Below, in pieces: positions 24,791 to 36,011 of a stretch of DNA of 64,000 nt. Both the position numbers and the translations under genes were made by a program. The DNA comes from Agelaius tricolor (lineage: Eukaryota > Chordata > Aves > Passeriformes > Icteridae). Numbering within the stretch: position 1 is the first letter of the stretch; each line of letters starts with the position of its first letter. The DNA lies in NCBI GenBank assembly GCA_023055355.1, contig JALJCS010000022.1:5937001-6001000 (forward strand), written 5' to 3'. Under the pieces are notes generated by a model. That model ran no database searches and had not been told where the DNA came from. It saw only the letters and a program-made list of their open reading frames with translations.

Positions 24791-27159
24791 GGACAGTCAA
24801 GAGCATGGTTTTGGCTCACACAATTGTTAGAGAAATCCCAGGCTGCAAAGCTGGATAGCAAAACCATACCAGGAAAGATGTGCCGACAGTTCTGAAGGCA
24901 GCACAGCTGCGAGAGAGCGCTGCTCAAGCTGTGGCTCAGACGGGGCCTGGGAGACTGATAGCAGTGTTTGGAGCCAGGCATTGTGCAGTCAAGAGCTGAG
25001 CAAAACTCTGCTCTGGAGCTCACTCCTAACCTGCAACACCACCTGCTGTTACAATGCACCGTGTCTGCTCAGATTGCTGGGGATGTGCTGAGAGCAGCAG
25101 TGCTGCTGGGCTGTCTCACCCCTGGCATACAGCAGTAAGCCTTCCTTGGGAAATGTGAGTAAGGGTGTTAATTGAAAAGTCATCAGGGCTGAAAAACAAA
25201 CATGGAAAAATACGTAAAAAATCCTTTCCCCGTTCCTGTCTTTTTTCCTCCCCCGGTTCAGATTGCTAAGTGCTAAACCAAAACCTAAGGGCTCCTGCTG
25301 GGTACCTAGTGGGAGGCTATAACCATGTTATCCTTCATCTCTGGGGTAAGGTGAGGTGGCAGCTGCCCTTTTAAGCCCTTTCTTGTGGAAGATCTTGTAT
25401 CCTCCTAAATCACCCAGCTCCTGACTTTTCTCTCCCTCAGTTCCCACAGCTCCTTCAGCAGATGCCATGCTGCTGCAAGCCCTCAATTTGTCTGGAGCAG
25501 GTAGATGCTGCGCTGAGGGAGCCTCGGCTCTGCCCCTTTGCTTTTCATCACACAGTTAGACAGACAAGAGTGGGGCAGACTGAGGAGGCATTTTCATCTT
25601 CCCCTGCTCCAGCAGTGAGGGACTGTCCCTTTGTGGGCCATCAGAAAGCCAGCAGGGACCTTTGTCTCAGATGAGCATCCCCATGACTCAATGCCTTCAC
25701 CGTTTCTCTCCTGGGGTGATACCATTTATGGACTTTTCTCAGGACAGGGTCTAATATCTCAGCCAAGTGCTAAATCAGTAACAGAAAGATGATTTCATTC
25801 TTCTGTTTAATTCAAGTTTCACAATCTGCAAGAATATCACCCTGAGCTTCTCCCCTTAGTTCCCAAACTGATTTTTATTGCTCTCCCATCACAAGCTGTG
25901 CTATGATCCTGCAGGAATAAAAGAGCTCTGCACCCACAGAAAGCCCATTTTCTTGGCACAATCAGGAACTAAGCTGTTTGTCCACATTCAGCATCAGATT
26001 TACATGGGACAAGAGAGCTGTGTTCTACAAAACAATGTTTTCACCAGAAGTCTGAGGAGTTTCCAACTCTGGGCTTTATTTGTATTTTAAATTTAGCATT
26101 TGCAGATGTTTTATAGGCATCCAACTATTTCAACAAAATGATCACTTGACAAAATTACATTGCTGAGCCTTGAACTGTGGCCAGATTGCTTTGTTTACAT
26201 AAGACCACCTGCAGCCATAGTATATTTTGTGACCTTCTATGGAGAAACAAAACTGTGAGTAGGGGAGCATTACTCAGGTCTTTTTCAGTTCATGAATGAA
26301 GGCCACTACAACATGTACAGTGGGGGTATGAGAGGGAGATGAATTAATCATGACACACTACAGAAAACGAAGTGCTTACCATTCATTTAGCAGTCAATCA
26401 AGTATCTGAGAAACTGTAGGCCCCTTTGTGGTACAGGAGCTCAGGGCTCCATCCCAGTTCTACCAGTGGTGACTCACTGGTGGGAGGCATAATGTCATGG
26501 GTTATTCCTGTTCATTTGGCTGGTTGCAAATTTCCATGAACCAGCAATGGGAGAGAAAAAAAAGAAAAAAGAAAAAAAAAGGCCACTCCTGGGATGAGCA
26601 GCGTGTCTTGCCAAATGCTACGTGCAACGTCAATGCGCAAGTACATCTGCCCACCTCATGTTCCTTTACCTTCATGCACAAACAGGCAAGGCAGGAAGGT
26701 TTATCAGAGCTTTGGAGAAAACATCCTCTCCTTCTGCAGAGGAACCAACCAAACTATACTGTAAGAACAAGGTGAAATTTTAAATGTTGGTACTTCTTAG
26801 TCAACAATGTCTGATCTTGTTTCTGAGCAGCCGAGCTATGGGTTGAGTCCAAATGTCTCTCTGCAAGAGGTGATTGCACTCAGGACCAGCCAAAAATGTT
26901 AAAACACATCAAACTTGGTATTGCAAAACTTATTGCCATCTGGCCAGTGCAATCAGTTAACTTTTGTTAAAGCTCATGAGGAGCAAAGGAAGAAGCTCTT
27001 TTTTTGGGTTGGTTTGCACTAAGAATTTATTCAACAACTCCAGTCTCGTATTTTTATTTTTATGATTCCGATAAGTAGATTTTTCCAATCCATATTATTT
27101 TCATATTTTGCTTTGCCTAACCAGCTCATAATCACTAAAAAAAAAAATGAAAGCCCATC
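24791..27159. other. Gene-less stretch
   Basis: I recognise no gene or transposable element. An A-rich run with G interruptions lies at about 26553-26581. Confidence 0.5.
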
Positions 27160-27290
27160 CTGGTTAGCATATTTTTGTCTGAGGCAATGCTGAAACTGTT
27201 TATCAGAATTTTCGCTCGTATTTAGGGGAATGCTTGATAGGCCTGTAAACTCAAACCACAGTGGTTTGTTTATTTTTTTCTCAAAACACT
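27160..27290. promoter_or_regulatory. Candidate regulatory block with paired RUNX-type sites
   Basis: An inverted repeat, CAAACCAC-A-GTGGTTTG (27252-27268), places two RUNX-type cores (ACCACA/TGTGGT) back to back. It lies in an AT-rich block that keeps a 'ttcgctcg' CpG pair. The motif identity is established knowledge. Function here is inference. Confidence 0.25.
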
Positions 27291-28331
27291 ATATGTCATC
27301 CTTACTGCATGTCTGATGCACACTGCTTCAGCACAGAACTGGGCCTGAATCTGAAACCCTTATGTGTATGCCAAAGGCATCCAAATCTGTGGGACCCAGA
27401 GGACTGCTCCCCAAGACCTGTTTGCTGCGAAAAGTGGTGATAACAGCTCTCGCTCTTGCTTTTGTCTCTGCAGAGGAGTTGCTGCTAACCACAAGGTTTA
27501 AGTCAGGTTGGGAGGACATTTCCCCTGGTCCTCCCTTCCAGCCATCCACACTCCCACAGCAGTGTGAAACCCGAGTACTCCATGCTCTTTCCAACCATTT
27601 TGTGTGCCAGGGAGTTTAGAAGATTTAGAAAGCATATTGGGAGATGAAATGTATCTCCAGGTCTTGAGGGTGTTTAATTCTAAGCCTTGTCTGCAGGAAT
27701 GCCTTGGGTACCACACAACAAATCCAGACTGAGTTAGTTGGGTGAACATGTTTGAGCTGCTGGGCATCACTCAGCAGACATGGCATGGGCCATTGCCACC
27801 CTGCCTTTCTCAGGAAAATAATTTCTTCCCAGACCACTGACCTCTCTCCTTTGAAATTATTGTTTCTTTGATTCATGATTTCAGTTTATTGAAACCCTGC
27901 TCCTTTTACTAATATCTTTCTTATGCCCCCCTCATTTCCTTTGCCATCCTAGCCTGGAAACGGGCCTTGATTGTTTCAGCTCACATACTCTGTGCAGAGA
28001 TGAGCTGCAGCCAAATCTCCTGTCTTGGGCTAATTAATGACACAGTAGCACAGTTTCCCTGAACAAAAGTCTGTCACATTCCACAAGTTCACATATTAGC
28101 CTTTGTACGATCTGAGAGTGACAAAGCACTGCCCCAAACCTGTCTCTCCATTGCTTGTATTTCCCATTTAATCTGTTTCTCCTTCCTCTCTAAACTCTTT
28201 TCTCGGTCTTTCAGCAAGTGTGAAACAATTTCCTCTTTTCACAGGGGCCTAGTGGCAAGCAGATTAATGAACCCTTAACACAACACGGAATGCTGCTGCC
28301 AAAAAATGTATGAAATGCATTCAGCAGTCCC

Positions 28332-28345
28332 CACAGTGCACTGTG
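28332..28345. other. 14-bp perfect palindrome
   Basis: CACAGTGCACTGTG is self-complementary. It may be a dimeric factor site or chance. Confidence 0.6.
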
Positions 28346-28679
28346 TGGGGGACAATTACAGAAAACAAAAGCTGCGGAGCAGTTCACTTAGGTTTCCAGA
28401 AGTCTGAAGAGTTTGGATCAGACACAGGGAACTACAGAAATGCCCCTGAATTATTTCTTTTTAAAAAATTTTTATTGGTCAAAACCAGCTATCTTTTATG
28501 ACTTTAAATGTAGCAGAAAGCAGGTCAAGTGATAGGAACCTGCAGCCTCCTTCATTCCTGGCATAACTGCTCTACAGTTGATTAGACATCAGGGGTAAAT
28601 TTGACTTGCACTATCCCCTGACATTAATGTGCTTCTGCTTGAGGTCTCTGTATTGTTCTGAACTGGAACTTAACGTTTT

Positions 28680-29320
28680 ATATTTCAGAGGGGTTTTAGA
28701 GGAGAGATCCTTTGATTTTTCACTGGCCTTGCCAGCTCCATGCTAACCGTGCCCAGTGGCTCTGTATAAAATATTTGGAAAATAGCTCGCTTTCTATCTT
28801 TCCTTCCTTTTTCCTCTTTCCCTCCCCCCCCTCTAATCCCCCTTCTTTAATGAGCCTTTGTTGGTCCAGCTTGCTCTCTCAGTCTCTTAACACACTTGTG
28901 TGTGGAACACTAACTCCTTGAAATGCGAAACAGATGGATGAAGTGTGGGACTCGCAGATATTTGTTTTGGAACAGCGCTGCACATCAGTGTCTGTGGAAG
29001 AATTTCCAGCAGCTGGGTAAGCCCGCTGAGACTTCCCTAGTTTCAGTACAAAAGAGAGTCCCCCAAAGAACTTTTGGCGGTCCCCAGATCTCCCCCAGGG
29101 AGTTTTTGCAGCTCATGAAAAGCAGACTTTGCACTCCCAGGATGACATATGGTGCTTCCAAGTTCAAGCGCTAAAGGTGAAGTTATTTTATTTTGGGGAG
29201 CTTCAGGCACTTTGTTTGCTTGTTTGCAAAACGCTCAAGAAGCGACGTGATTTAAAAAGCTGGATTAACAATGTTTTAGATTTCAACAGCAGCTTCAACC
29301 CCAAGAAATAAAATAATTCT
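28680..29320 (+). promoter_or_regulatory. Promoter-like block with TATA box, candidate first exon and CpG
   Basis: TATAAAA at 28765-28771 is followed about 30 bases downstream by a long pyrimidine tract (28795-28855, including C8 at 28824-28831) where initiation could occur. An ATG lies at 28923. The frame runs about 31 codons (beginning MRNRWMKCGT) to a donor-like G|GTAAGC at 29017. The following 300 bases retain several CpGs ('acgctc', 'gcgacgtg') and read like conserved noncoding sequence. I recognise neither the peptide nor the gene. A TATA-like word is common in AT-rich DNA, so promoter activity is unproven. Confidence 0.22.
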
Positions 29321-29434
29321 TTGTAGCCACTAATGACTACAGCCTCCCAACACTATGGTGAAGAAAGCAGCCTGGTTAATCACATTTTGTAGGTGGGAAC
29401 ACACAAGGTGAAACCCAGGTCCCAGCTGAAGTCA

Positions 29435-29450
29435 AAGGGAAATTTCCCTT
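29435..29450. other. 16-bp perfect palindrome, NF-kB-like, within possible old repeat
   Basis: AAGGGAAATTTCCCTT is perfectly self-complementary and contains a GGGAAATTTCC word resembling Rel/NF-kB sites. The surrounding 29420-29540 wording ('gtctgcaaatccttactcag') resembles an old interspersed repeat of turtles and crocodilians. The palindrome may therefore be repeat-derived. Confidence 0.5.
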
Positions 29451-29540
29451 GATTTCATTAGAGCTAGGATTCCACTGACTGTGATTAGGAGCCTGAGTCT
29501 GCAAATCCTTACTCAGAGTCTGGCCATTACACAGACAAGC

Positions 29541-30680
29541 AGTCCATTGTAGCTGTGCACTCACATAAACAAGACTTAGTGGGAATGGGTTCCCAGACCT
29601 ACATTTTTATTTTCAAAAGTGGTCACTGATTTGGGATGCCTGGCTTGAGACACCTGAAAAGGCTTTTTCACTGTCAGGGAATGTTTGTGCCCGAAATCTG
29701 TCAGAGCTCAGCCTAAGGCAACACCTCCAGTCAATTTTGGTTTAGCAATCATGCTCATAAAAATTTGGCTTTCCTTTAGGTCACTGTGAAAGGCCAAGAA
29801 CAGCAGACTCAGGATTTGGGGTTCCATGTCTTTTGGACTGTATCTACACTCTTTACATTTATCATTTAACTTGGGGATATTGAGAACATAGCAGGGGTAT
29901 CCTTATCTGCCATGTGTCAGAATGTTCCTTCACAAATGCTGGTAGCTGGATGACTAAAGTGGAATATGCTCACATAAACAAATGGGAAATCCAAGAGGGA
30001 TTCTCAGCTCTGAAATCAAAATTGTACCATACAGCTGCAATTCTCAGTCACTGCTGACCCCACATGGCTCCCAGAGGGCCAATGGCAGGTTGTGAGAGGG
30101 ACCTGGGGAGGCAAAGCTGGGTGAAGGTGAGGACATGAGCAGGGAAAGAGACTTGTAATACTGCATAGTGTGTTGGATAGTGGTTTTGAGGAGCAGATTT
30201 GCTTTTCTTTCACATCAGCTCCCTCCTGCCCCGCACCGCAGCATATCCAGCTCAGCCTGACCTATCGGTTTCATTCCACAATGTGCTCTACCTTCTGATG
30301 GGCTTTGTTTTGCATGGAAACCTGAACCCAGAGCTGCTCTTGCTGCCTTTATCCCCTTCATGCCCAACAACTGTCTACTCTTACAGCAAGCTGTGAAATA
30401 TGGTGCAAACCTACAGCACATCAGCTGGTCTGTGGTGACTTGCACTTGCATGAGGCCCCTGAGGTGCCTGTGGTAAGTTAAATATGAAGTAGCTTAACTG
30501 GCAAAGAGCAGGGGCTGGGCTGCCTTGCATCCATCATGGCTTGCAAGCTCACACAGTTACTGTGGAGCAGCTGATGGGTTGCAAATTTACACCTCAGCAT
30601 TTCTGCAGAGAGCAGTTCACGTGACTCAGAAAGCAAGTGAGATAAAGCTGGGCTATTGAAATTCACTGGAGCAGCAGCTC
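29541..30680. other. Gene-less stretch
   Basis: I recognise no gene or element. The sequence is unique-looking with a modest GC-richer part at 30030-30330. Confidence 0.5.
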
Positions 30681-30752
30681 ACTCACACTCACTCACACAC
30701 ATATATATATACATATACATACATGTGTGTACATATATATATATACACACTT
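30681..30752. repeat. Complex CA/TA microsatellite, cruciform-prone
   Basis: CTCACA units grade into CA, TA and TACA repeats and then back through GTGTGTAC into TA. The TA-rich flanks around 'acatgtgtgtacat' are largely self-complementary, so the tract could form a hairpin or cruciform. Confidence 0.9.
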
Positions 30753-31460
30753 CTGAATGTGTTGACATTCCTTTGCCATCTGTGTGGGGACCCAGAGCTC
30801 TAATGGAAACTGTGATTGATCAGCCTTCTAATGACTCCTTTTCTTCCCTCACTTTTATATCTGGGACACCTTCCTAAAGGAGACATGCCCAGTCTTATGC
30901 AGCCCTCCAGCAGGAGTGCCCTGAAAGGCAAAGCCTGGTGCCCAGCACACTGTCTTTCATGGCTGTCTCATGGAATCAGGTCAGTTGTATTTTCACAGTC
31001 TACTTTGGATTCATGGAGGTGAGCCACATTTCACAGATGTGGTTCGTCTTTTTGCTAGCTTCAAATAGGGCTGTTATTTATGATGTTAGTCTGCTAATAT
31101 AAACTTATAAATAAGGGCCAAAGAATGTGAATATTTGATGGGAGATTGAAAAGGTCCTTGGATTAGAATCAGTTTGGGTTTGCTGCATCTTTCTTTCTCT
31201 GTCTCTTTTTAATAAGAAAAGATAAGAAAAGTTATCTAGTTATGACTTGCACGCCGAGGCAAGACTGTGACGCTGGAGAACTAAAAGAATGACACTGAGT
31301 ACTTTTGTGAAGCCCTCTGAGGATAATGAATTCAAAGTACTTCTCTGAGCCCAGCACTAACACTTTGACTTTTTAAAATCATTATTGGTTTCCATGCATT
31401 TGTGGAAATAGTGAACTTGGTGTTTTCACAGTACCTCTTCATTATCTCTGAAATGTCAGG
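30753..31460. other. Gene-less stretch
   Basis: There is no recognisable gene. At 31190-31280 a pyrimidine-rich tract is followed by CpG-retaining sequence ('cacgccgaggc'). Confidence 0.45.
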
Positions 31461-31558
31461 CCCAGTCTAGTAGACCGTGTATGTGCCCATGGCAGAGGGG
31501 TGGGAGCTAGATGGTCTTTAAAGTCTCTTCCAACCCAAACCATTCTATGATTCCATGA
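31461..31558 (+). mobile_element. CR1 LINE, extreme 3' end, plus strand
   Basis: The last 100 bases or so of an avian CR1 are present: 'gtgcccatggcagagggg', then 'ctcttccaacccaaaccatt' and the terminal repeat CTATGATTCCATG. CR1 elements end in short ATTCTATG-type repeats instead of poly(A), which fixes family and orientation. The copy is severely 5'-truncated and is related to, but shorter than, the copy near 16 kb. Confidence 0.93.
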
Positions 31559-33829
31559 AATGCAAGTCCTCTCATAATTTCATTCTGCAGAGTTCTAGCA
31601 TTTGACCAAAGCTAAACTCTCTGAGAAGAGCTTTTCTGAAAGATCATCTTCCTATCCAACAAGCAAGGCTTCATATTATGAAATATTTTGCAGGAATGTG
31701 TCAACTCTTATGATGTTTTCAAAGATAAGAAGCTGAAACAAATAACTGTGACACTATAATTTTATTTTAATAATCCTGAAACATTTTGTTACAGTAAAAC
31801 AGAATCTTTCCTTCCTTCAAAGATAAAAAGGTCTGTTATGTCACTGGCATTTAATTTAATTTTATTCAGACTCTTAGGTCAGATTGACAACTGTTAATAC
31901 TATGCTGGTGTTTTTACATGCAGTACTTAACAGACCTATGTTTGATATAATTCAGATTAAATAACTTCATAGTGCTCATTATTTAAAAAAAAATAAATTC
32001 CTTTCTGTGAGGGAAATATGTGCTTTTGGTTCCAGCAGAGAAAATAATCCCAACATCAGGATTTCCCAAAAGATGGCAATTCTACTATCACTATCACCAA
32101 TATCATCACATGAGGGACCCTCACTCATGACTAGGACGTATGTACTGGTTCCAAGTGCAATACAGGCCCCAAAAGTCCCTAATTGCCAGAAGCCTCAAAT
32201 CCTCCAGAGTTTGCAACAAAAGTAGAAGGTGAGGGTCGCCAGGTGGACAGTGACAGATGGAGAACTGCAAAGAAACCAGGAGACACAACAGGTCAGCTTG
32301 ATGGCAGTACTCTCAGTGGTTTCCTCCTCAGCTTGAATTCAGAACTTGCAGACCCATCTTTTCTATGTTGTCCGTAACACTTTCATGTCTGACCACAGCC
32401 AAAAAAGCTCTTATTTGACCCTTCTGAAAGGACTGTGCATCCAGGTCTTCCAGTAGTTCTGGACAGGGTTTTACCATCACCTTTGAGAAGGTCAGAAATG
32501 GTTGGTAAGAGATACAAGGCCCCTTGTGCAATTTCCTCCATCTCAAGTGGCTTTTCTATGAGAGGTGAGAGGTTATGTCAGAAAAAATATTACATACACA
32601 CAGTAATTAGTAGTACTTATTTGAAAAAAGCCAGAACAATGAACATTTTTTTAAAGGGGAAAATTTGAACTAAAGATCTCTGTTTTATATAGATGTAGCA
32701 TGCATGGCTGGCTAATATCTAACCCGTGACTGAAAGTTTTGGGCTCTCAAAGATGATTGAGCATGTGGCATTGGTCAATACCATTAAACACTTTCATTTT
32801 CCTATGACAAATGACCACAGGGAGCTAGAGATTGTGTTGTCTTACAAGACACAAAGGTAATTTTTATGCTTGTAAACTTCTTTCCCTTGAAGGGATTATT
32901 ATCAACATTATTTGGCCAATGGCAAACAAAAAAGCTTAGGGAGGAAGAAAGAAAATGTGCTTTATAGTTGTGAAAGGCTCTGTGGAGAGCAAGAGAGTCA
33001 ATGCTGGCAGCATTGCTGGCAGCATTGGACACTTAAATAGCAGCAAAATGTGAACTTACTGTGTGAAGGAGCCGTGTCAGAAACCAACAGAGACTGAGAA
33101 ACAGAGAATATTCACTCGTGTGTGTGTGTCTGGTTGGAGAGTATTTCTGTAGCTAACAATAGATTTCTTTCCTGAAACACTGTGCCACAGGAACAGATCC
33201 ATGCATCTAGTGCTCATTCCCAGGAGTGACCTTCTGACGGGTGTCCTGTGGAAATGAGAGATGAAAACTCTGAACTTCATTAGGTTTGGCTTTGCTTCTG
33301 TGAGCAGCTTTCCCCTACAAACTGATTTAAGGCTGATGAAGTGGCAGCACCACACTGGATGAATTTCTTTGGTGTATCTAAAGCCTTAGCCTAACATGAA
33401 TTCAGTGAGCCTGTGCATGAGAGGGCCTGAGTATCATAATCCAAACCATGGTAAAATCAGTTCAGGGGTGAACCATGTTGCTGGGTTAACCATGGGTATT
33501 GTCTATTGTGTAAAGAGACAAAGAGAATTGAATCCATCCACAAACTGTTGCATTCCAAATGCCAGCAGAAGCTGCTGTTTGAGTGTTTTATTGAGATTAA
33601 ATGTTAAGAATAAATTAAAGATTGTTTCACTTTAAATCCACAACAGGAACTTGACAGGTTGAAAAAAATCAATTTGTCACTGGAGATTTTTGTTAAGTCA
33701 GTTATGATGAGAAGAAGAGGACTTTTGCATCTTTAGATCAGCAAAAGGAATAAATTATTGCACTAGCAGGAGTTTGGAGTGCTTAGCCCTTGTGATGCTT
33801 TTTAGTGGGACAATAATATGTAGCCATCA
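31559..33829. other. Gene-less stretch
   Basis: I recognise no gene or element. A 12-bp unit GCTGGCAGCATT is tandemly duplicated at 33003-33026. Other open frames are short. Confidence 0.5.
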
Positions 33830-34360
33830 GCTGACTTGAAAGTACCTTTTCACAAAGAAACCCCAAAAGCAGTTGAAGCTAATCTTGGCAATAAGGATTT
33901 AGTCTGTTTTATTGTACACTGGTGCTTGGCTTGCATGCCATATCGCTCGATCAGGAAAAGCGGGATGAGTTACGTAATTACATGCAAATGTTCCTCAGTA
34001 TTGATGTTTCAGTCTGTCAGGCTGAAAAAAAAAAAGATGTCTTGCTCTTCAGATACTTTCACTGGAGAAATAGCAACTTATTTTTTTTAGGATTTGTTTT
34101 TGGGGACACCATTCTCTGAAAACCAAAATCAGCCCTGGAGATTTCCACATTTTCCTTGAACGAGTGCCTCCTCCAAAGAGCGCCTACGTGCCAGCATTTG
34201 AAAGCAATTAGCAGAGACATTTTAAGAGGAAATTGGGGACACGTTGTGGAAATGGAGGGAGATGTTTCTCATTCCTCTTTACGTCTTTGCATGGACAGAT
34301 CTCACACAGAATGAAATTCGCCCCTGTGCAGAAAGTCAGCACACGGCAAATAGGGTTCAC
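33830..34360. promoter_or_regulatory. Candidate enhancer with PAR-bZIP, homeodomain and POU octamer sites
   Basis: Within 20 bases there is a perfect palindromic TTACGTAA (33970-33977, the D-box/E4BP4-type site of PAR-bZIP and C/EBP-related factors). An overlapping TAATTAC homeodomain core and a perfect ATGCAAAT octamer (33982-33989) follow. The flanking sequence keeps CpGs that are rare elsewhere ('tatcgctcgatc', 'gagcgcctacgtgcc', 'cacacggc'). It has low repeat content, as in deeply conserved vertebrate noncoding elements. Motif identities are established. Conservation and enhancer activity are inference. Confidence 0.4.
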
Positions 34361-35639
34361 TTGAGCCCGAGGGCTTAGTTGAGAATTAAGTGGTGAGCAG
34401 GTCCAGTGTCAGCCCTCAGCACCAGTGTGAAGTCTATCAGTCAAAGAGGTTTCATTGTTCTGAACTAGCACTATCCCACTAACACACCCAAAAAAACACC
34501 CAGACCTGTTGATTTGGTACAAGCTCTGAAAGCCAGGAGGCTTAGATTGGGACATCATATCTCTTGTTTTATGGTTCAGTTTTGGAGAAGATTCAGGTTT
34601 GGGATTTCCTTAAGTTGGGGTTAGGCAAGCTGAAGTTCTGATATGAGCTTTTGGTTGCATGGTTGCATTAAAAGCTACTTCAGTTCCTACTTCTTACAGG
34701 AGGTGTTTCTGCTCTTGGCCACGTTTTTTGTTGTTTTTCATTCAAAACAGACTCTTCTCAGGCAAGACATATTCTCAAGAGATATAAGAGGAAGAAAATG
34801 AAGTTTTGCTCTTTTTATTAAATAATTATTTATAGAGGTCCATGCCCTTTTCACTGTCTTAAAAGGAAAAATATGGGGTTTCACTTTTCTTTATTTCTTT
34901 CTCTTATTTATTTTTTCTTTTATTTCTTATTTTATTTCTTCTTATTTTTTGTTACAGACACAAAATCACGGAGATATAGGTACCATAACAGTTAAATATA
35001 ATAATAATTACATTTGTGACTAATATCTGTTGCCTTGAAGGTTGGTAGATGAAACTAACAGATGAGACTTATTCAAGTGTGTTTTTTTTAATGGCCAATA
35101 TTAGACTGTGGTAGGCTCTGCTGTAAAGACTTTATTGGTCTTTAGATTTACCAAGAAACTCTGCAAGGCAGAAGGATGCACATCAACTCTTCTCTGGGAG
35201 AAGATAAAGGGAATTAGGGCAGCTACAGAAGATGCAGCTCCAAGCCCTTTTAACACATCAGGATTCAGCCTTTGAGCTTGCAGCTGTCTTGGTCAGATGC
35301 TTTCCACCAGCCACACTGGAGGCTGCTGATGCTGCAACCCTTGTAATTAAAGTGCTCCCAACCAGCCCCTCTGGGATCTAGATGTGGCAGGGGAGAAAGT
35401 CACAGCAGCATTCAAACCTCCCACGTGGGACAAAAACCTCCCAGACCTGACAGGCAGCCCTGTCCTTGCTGGCTCTGTATTCTGAGGATGCAGAAGCCCC
35501 AGCCCAGCAGGTGAAAACCTGGGCTTGCACAGAGAACCTGAGCTGGCTCCTGTGAAAATGTCATGCCACCATGTCCCTGCCAGGACAACCTGGTCACCAG
35601 TGTCACCAGCATCCCAGAGCAGAGGCAGGGCAGCCCTGG
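34361..35639. other. Gene-less stretch
   Basis: T-rich low-complexity sequence occupies about 34880-34950. At 35350-35640 the sequence is GC-richer and may include the start of the LTR, or internal ERV sequence, described next. No gene is recognised. Confidence 0.45.
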
Positions 35640-36011
35640 CTTCCCAGAGACACAGGGCTGGGGACAGGGGACCCAAAGGGGTATTCCAGACCAAATAACA
35701 TCATGCTCAGGACACAAAGTGGGAGGAAGAAGGACAAAGGGGGGATATTTGGAGTGATGGCATTTATCTTCCCAAGTCCCTGTTACATGAGATTGGACCC
35801 TGCTCTCCTGGGGATGGCTGAACATCTGCCTGCCCATGGGGAGCAGTGAATTCATTCCTTGTTTTGCTTTGCTTGTGTGCACTGCTTTTGCTTTCCCTAT
35901 TAAACTGTCTTTATCACAACCCACAAGTTTTCCAGGTTTTACTTTTCCAGTTCTCTCCCTGATCCTGCTGGTGGGGGGCTGAGCAAATGGCTGCTGGGTT
36001 AAAACCTGACA
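35640..36011 (+). mobile_element. Avian endogenous retrovirus LTR, plus strand, probably solo or partial
   Basis: The wording 'gacccaaaggggtattccag', a U3 promoter region, then 'ccttgttttgctttgcttg', an ATTAAA poly(A) signal (35899-35904) and a U5 with 'ctgtctttatcacaaccca' match an avian ERV LTR class that I recognise from bird genomes. The right end is ...CTGACA at 36011, fitting the usual terminal CA. The TATA position appears mutated. I found no opposite LTR, primer-binding site or polymerase sequence nearby, so a solo or fragmentary LTR is likely. The left boundary is uncertain (it could reach about 35540) and I found no convincing target-site duplication. Assignment to ERVL or ERVK is not made. 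A 225-codon minus-strand frame here is mostly an antisense shadow of the LTR. Confidence 0.75.

Noticed and set aside
27362..27619. 85-codon frame beginning at ATG with a hydrophobic stretch resembling a signal peptide
   Set aside because: It has a single short frame, no family and no splice or promoter support. The hydrophobic run (VVITALALAFVSA) can be chance. A good acceptor inside it at 27473 has no clear partner donor.
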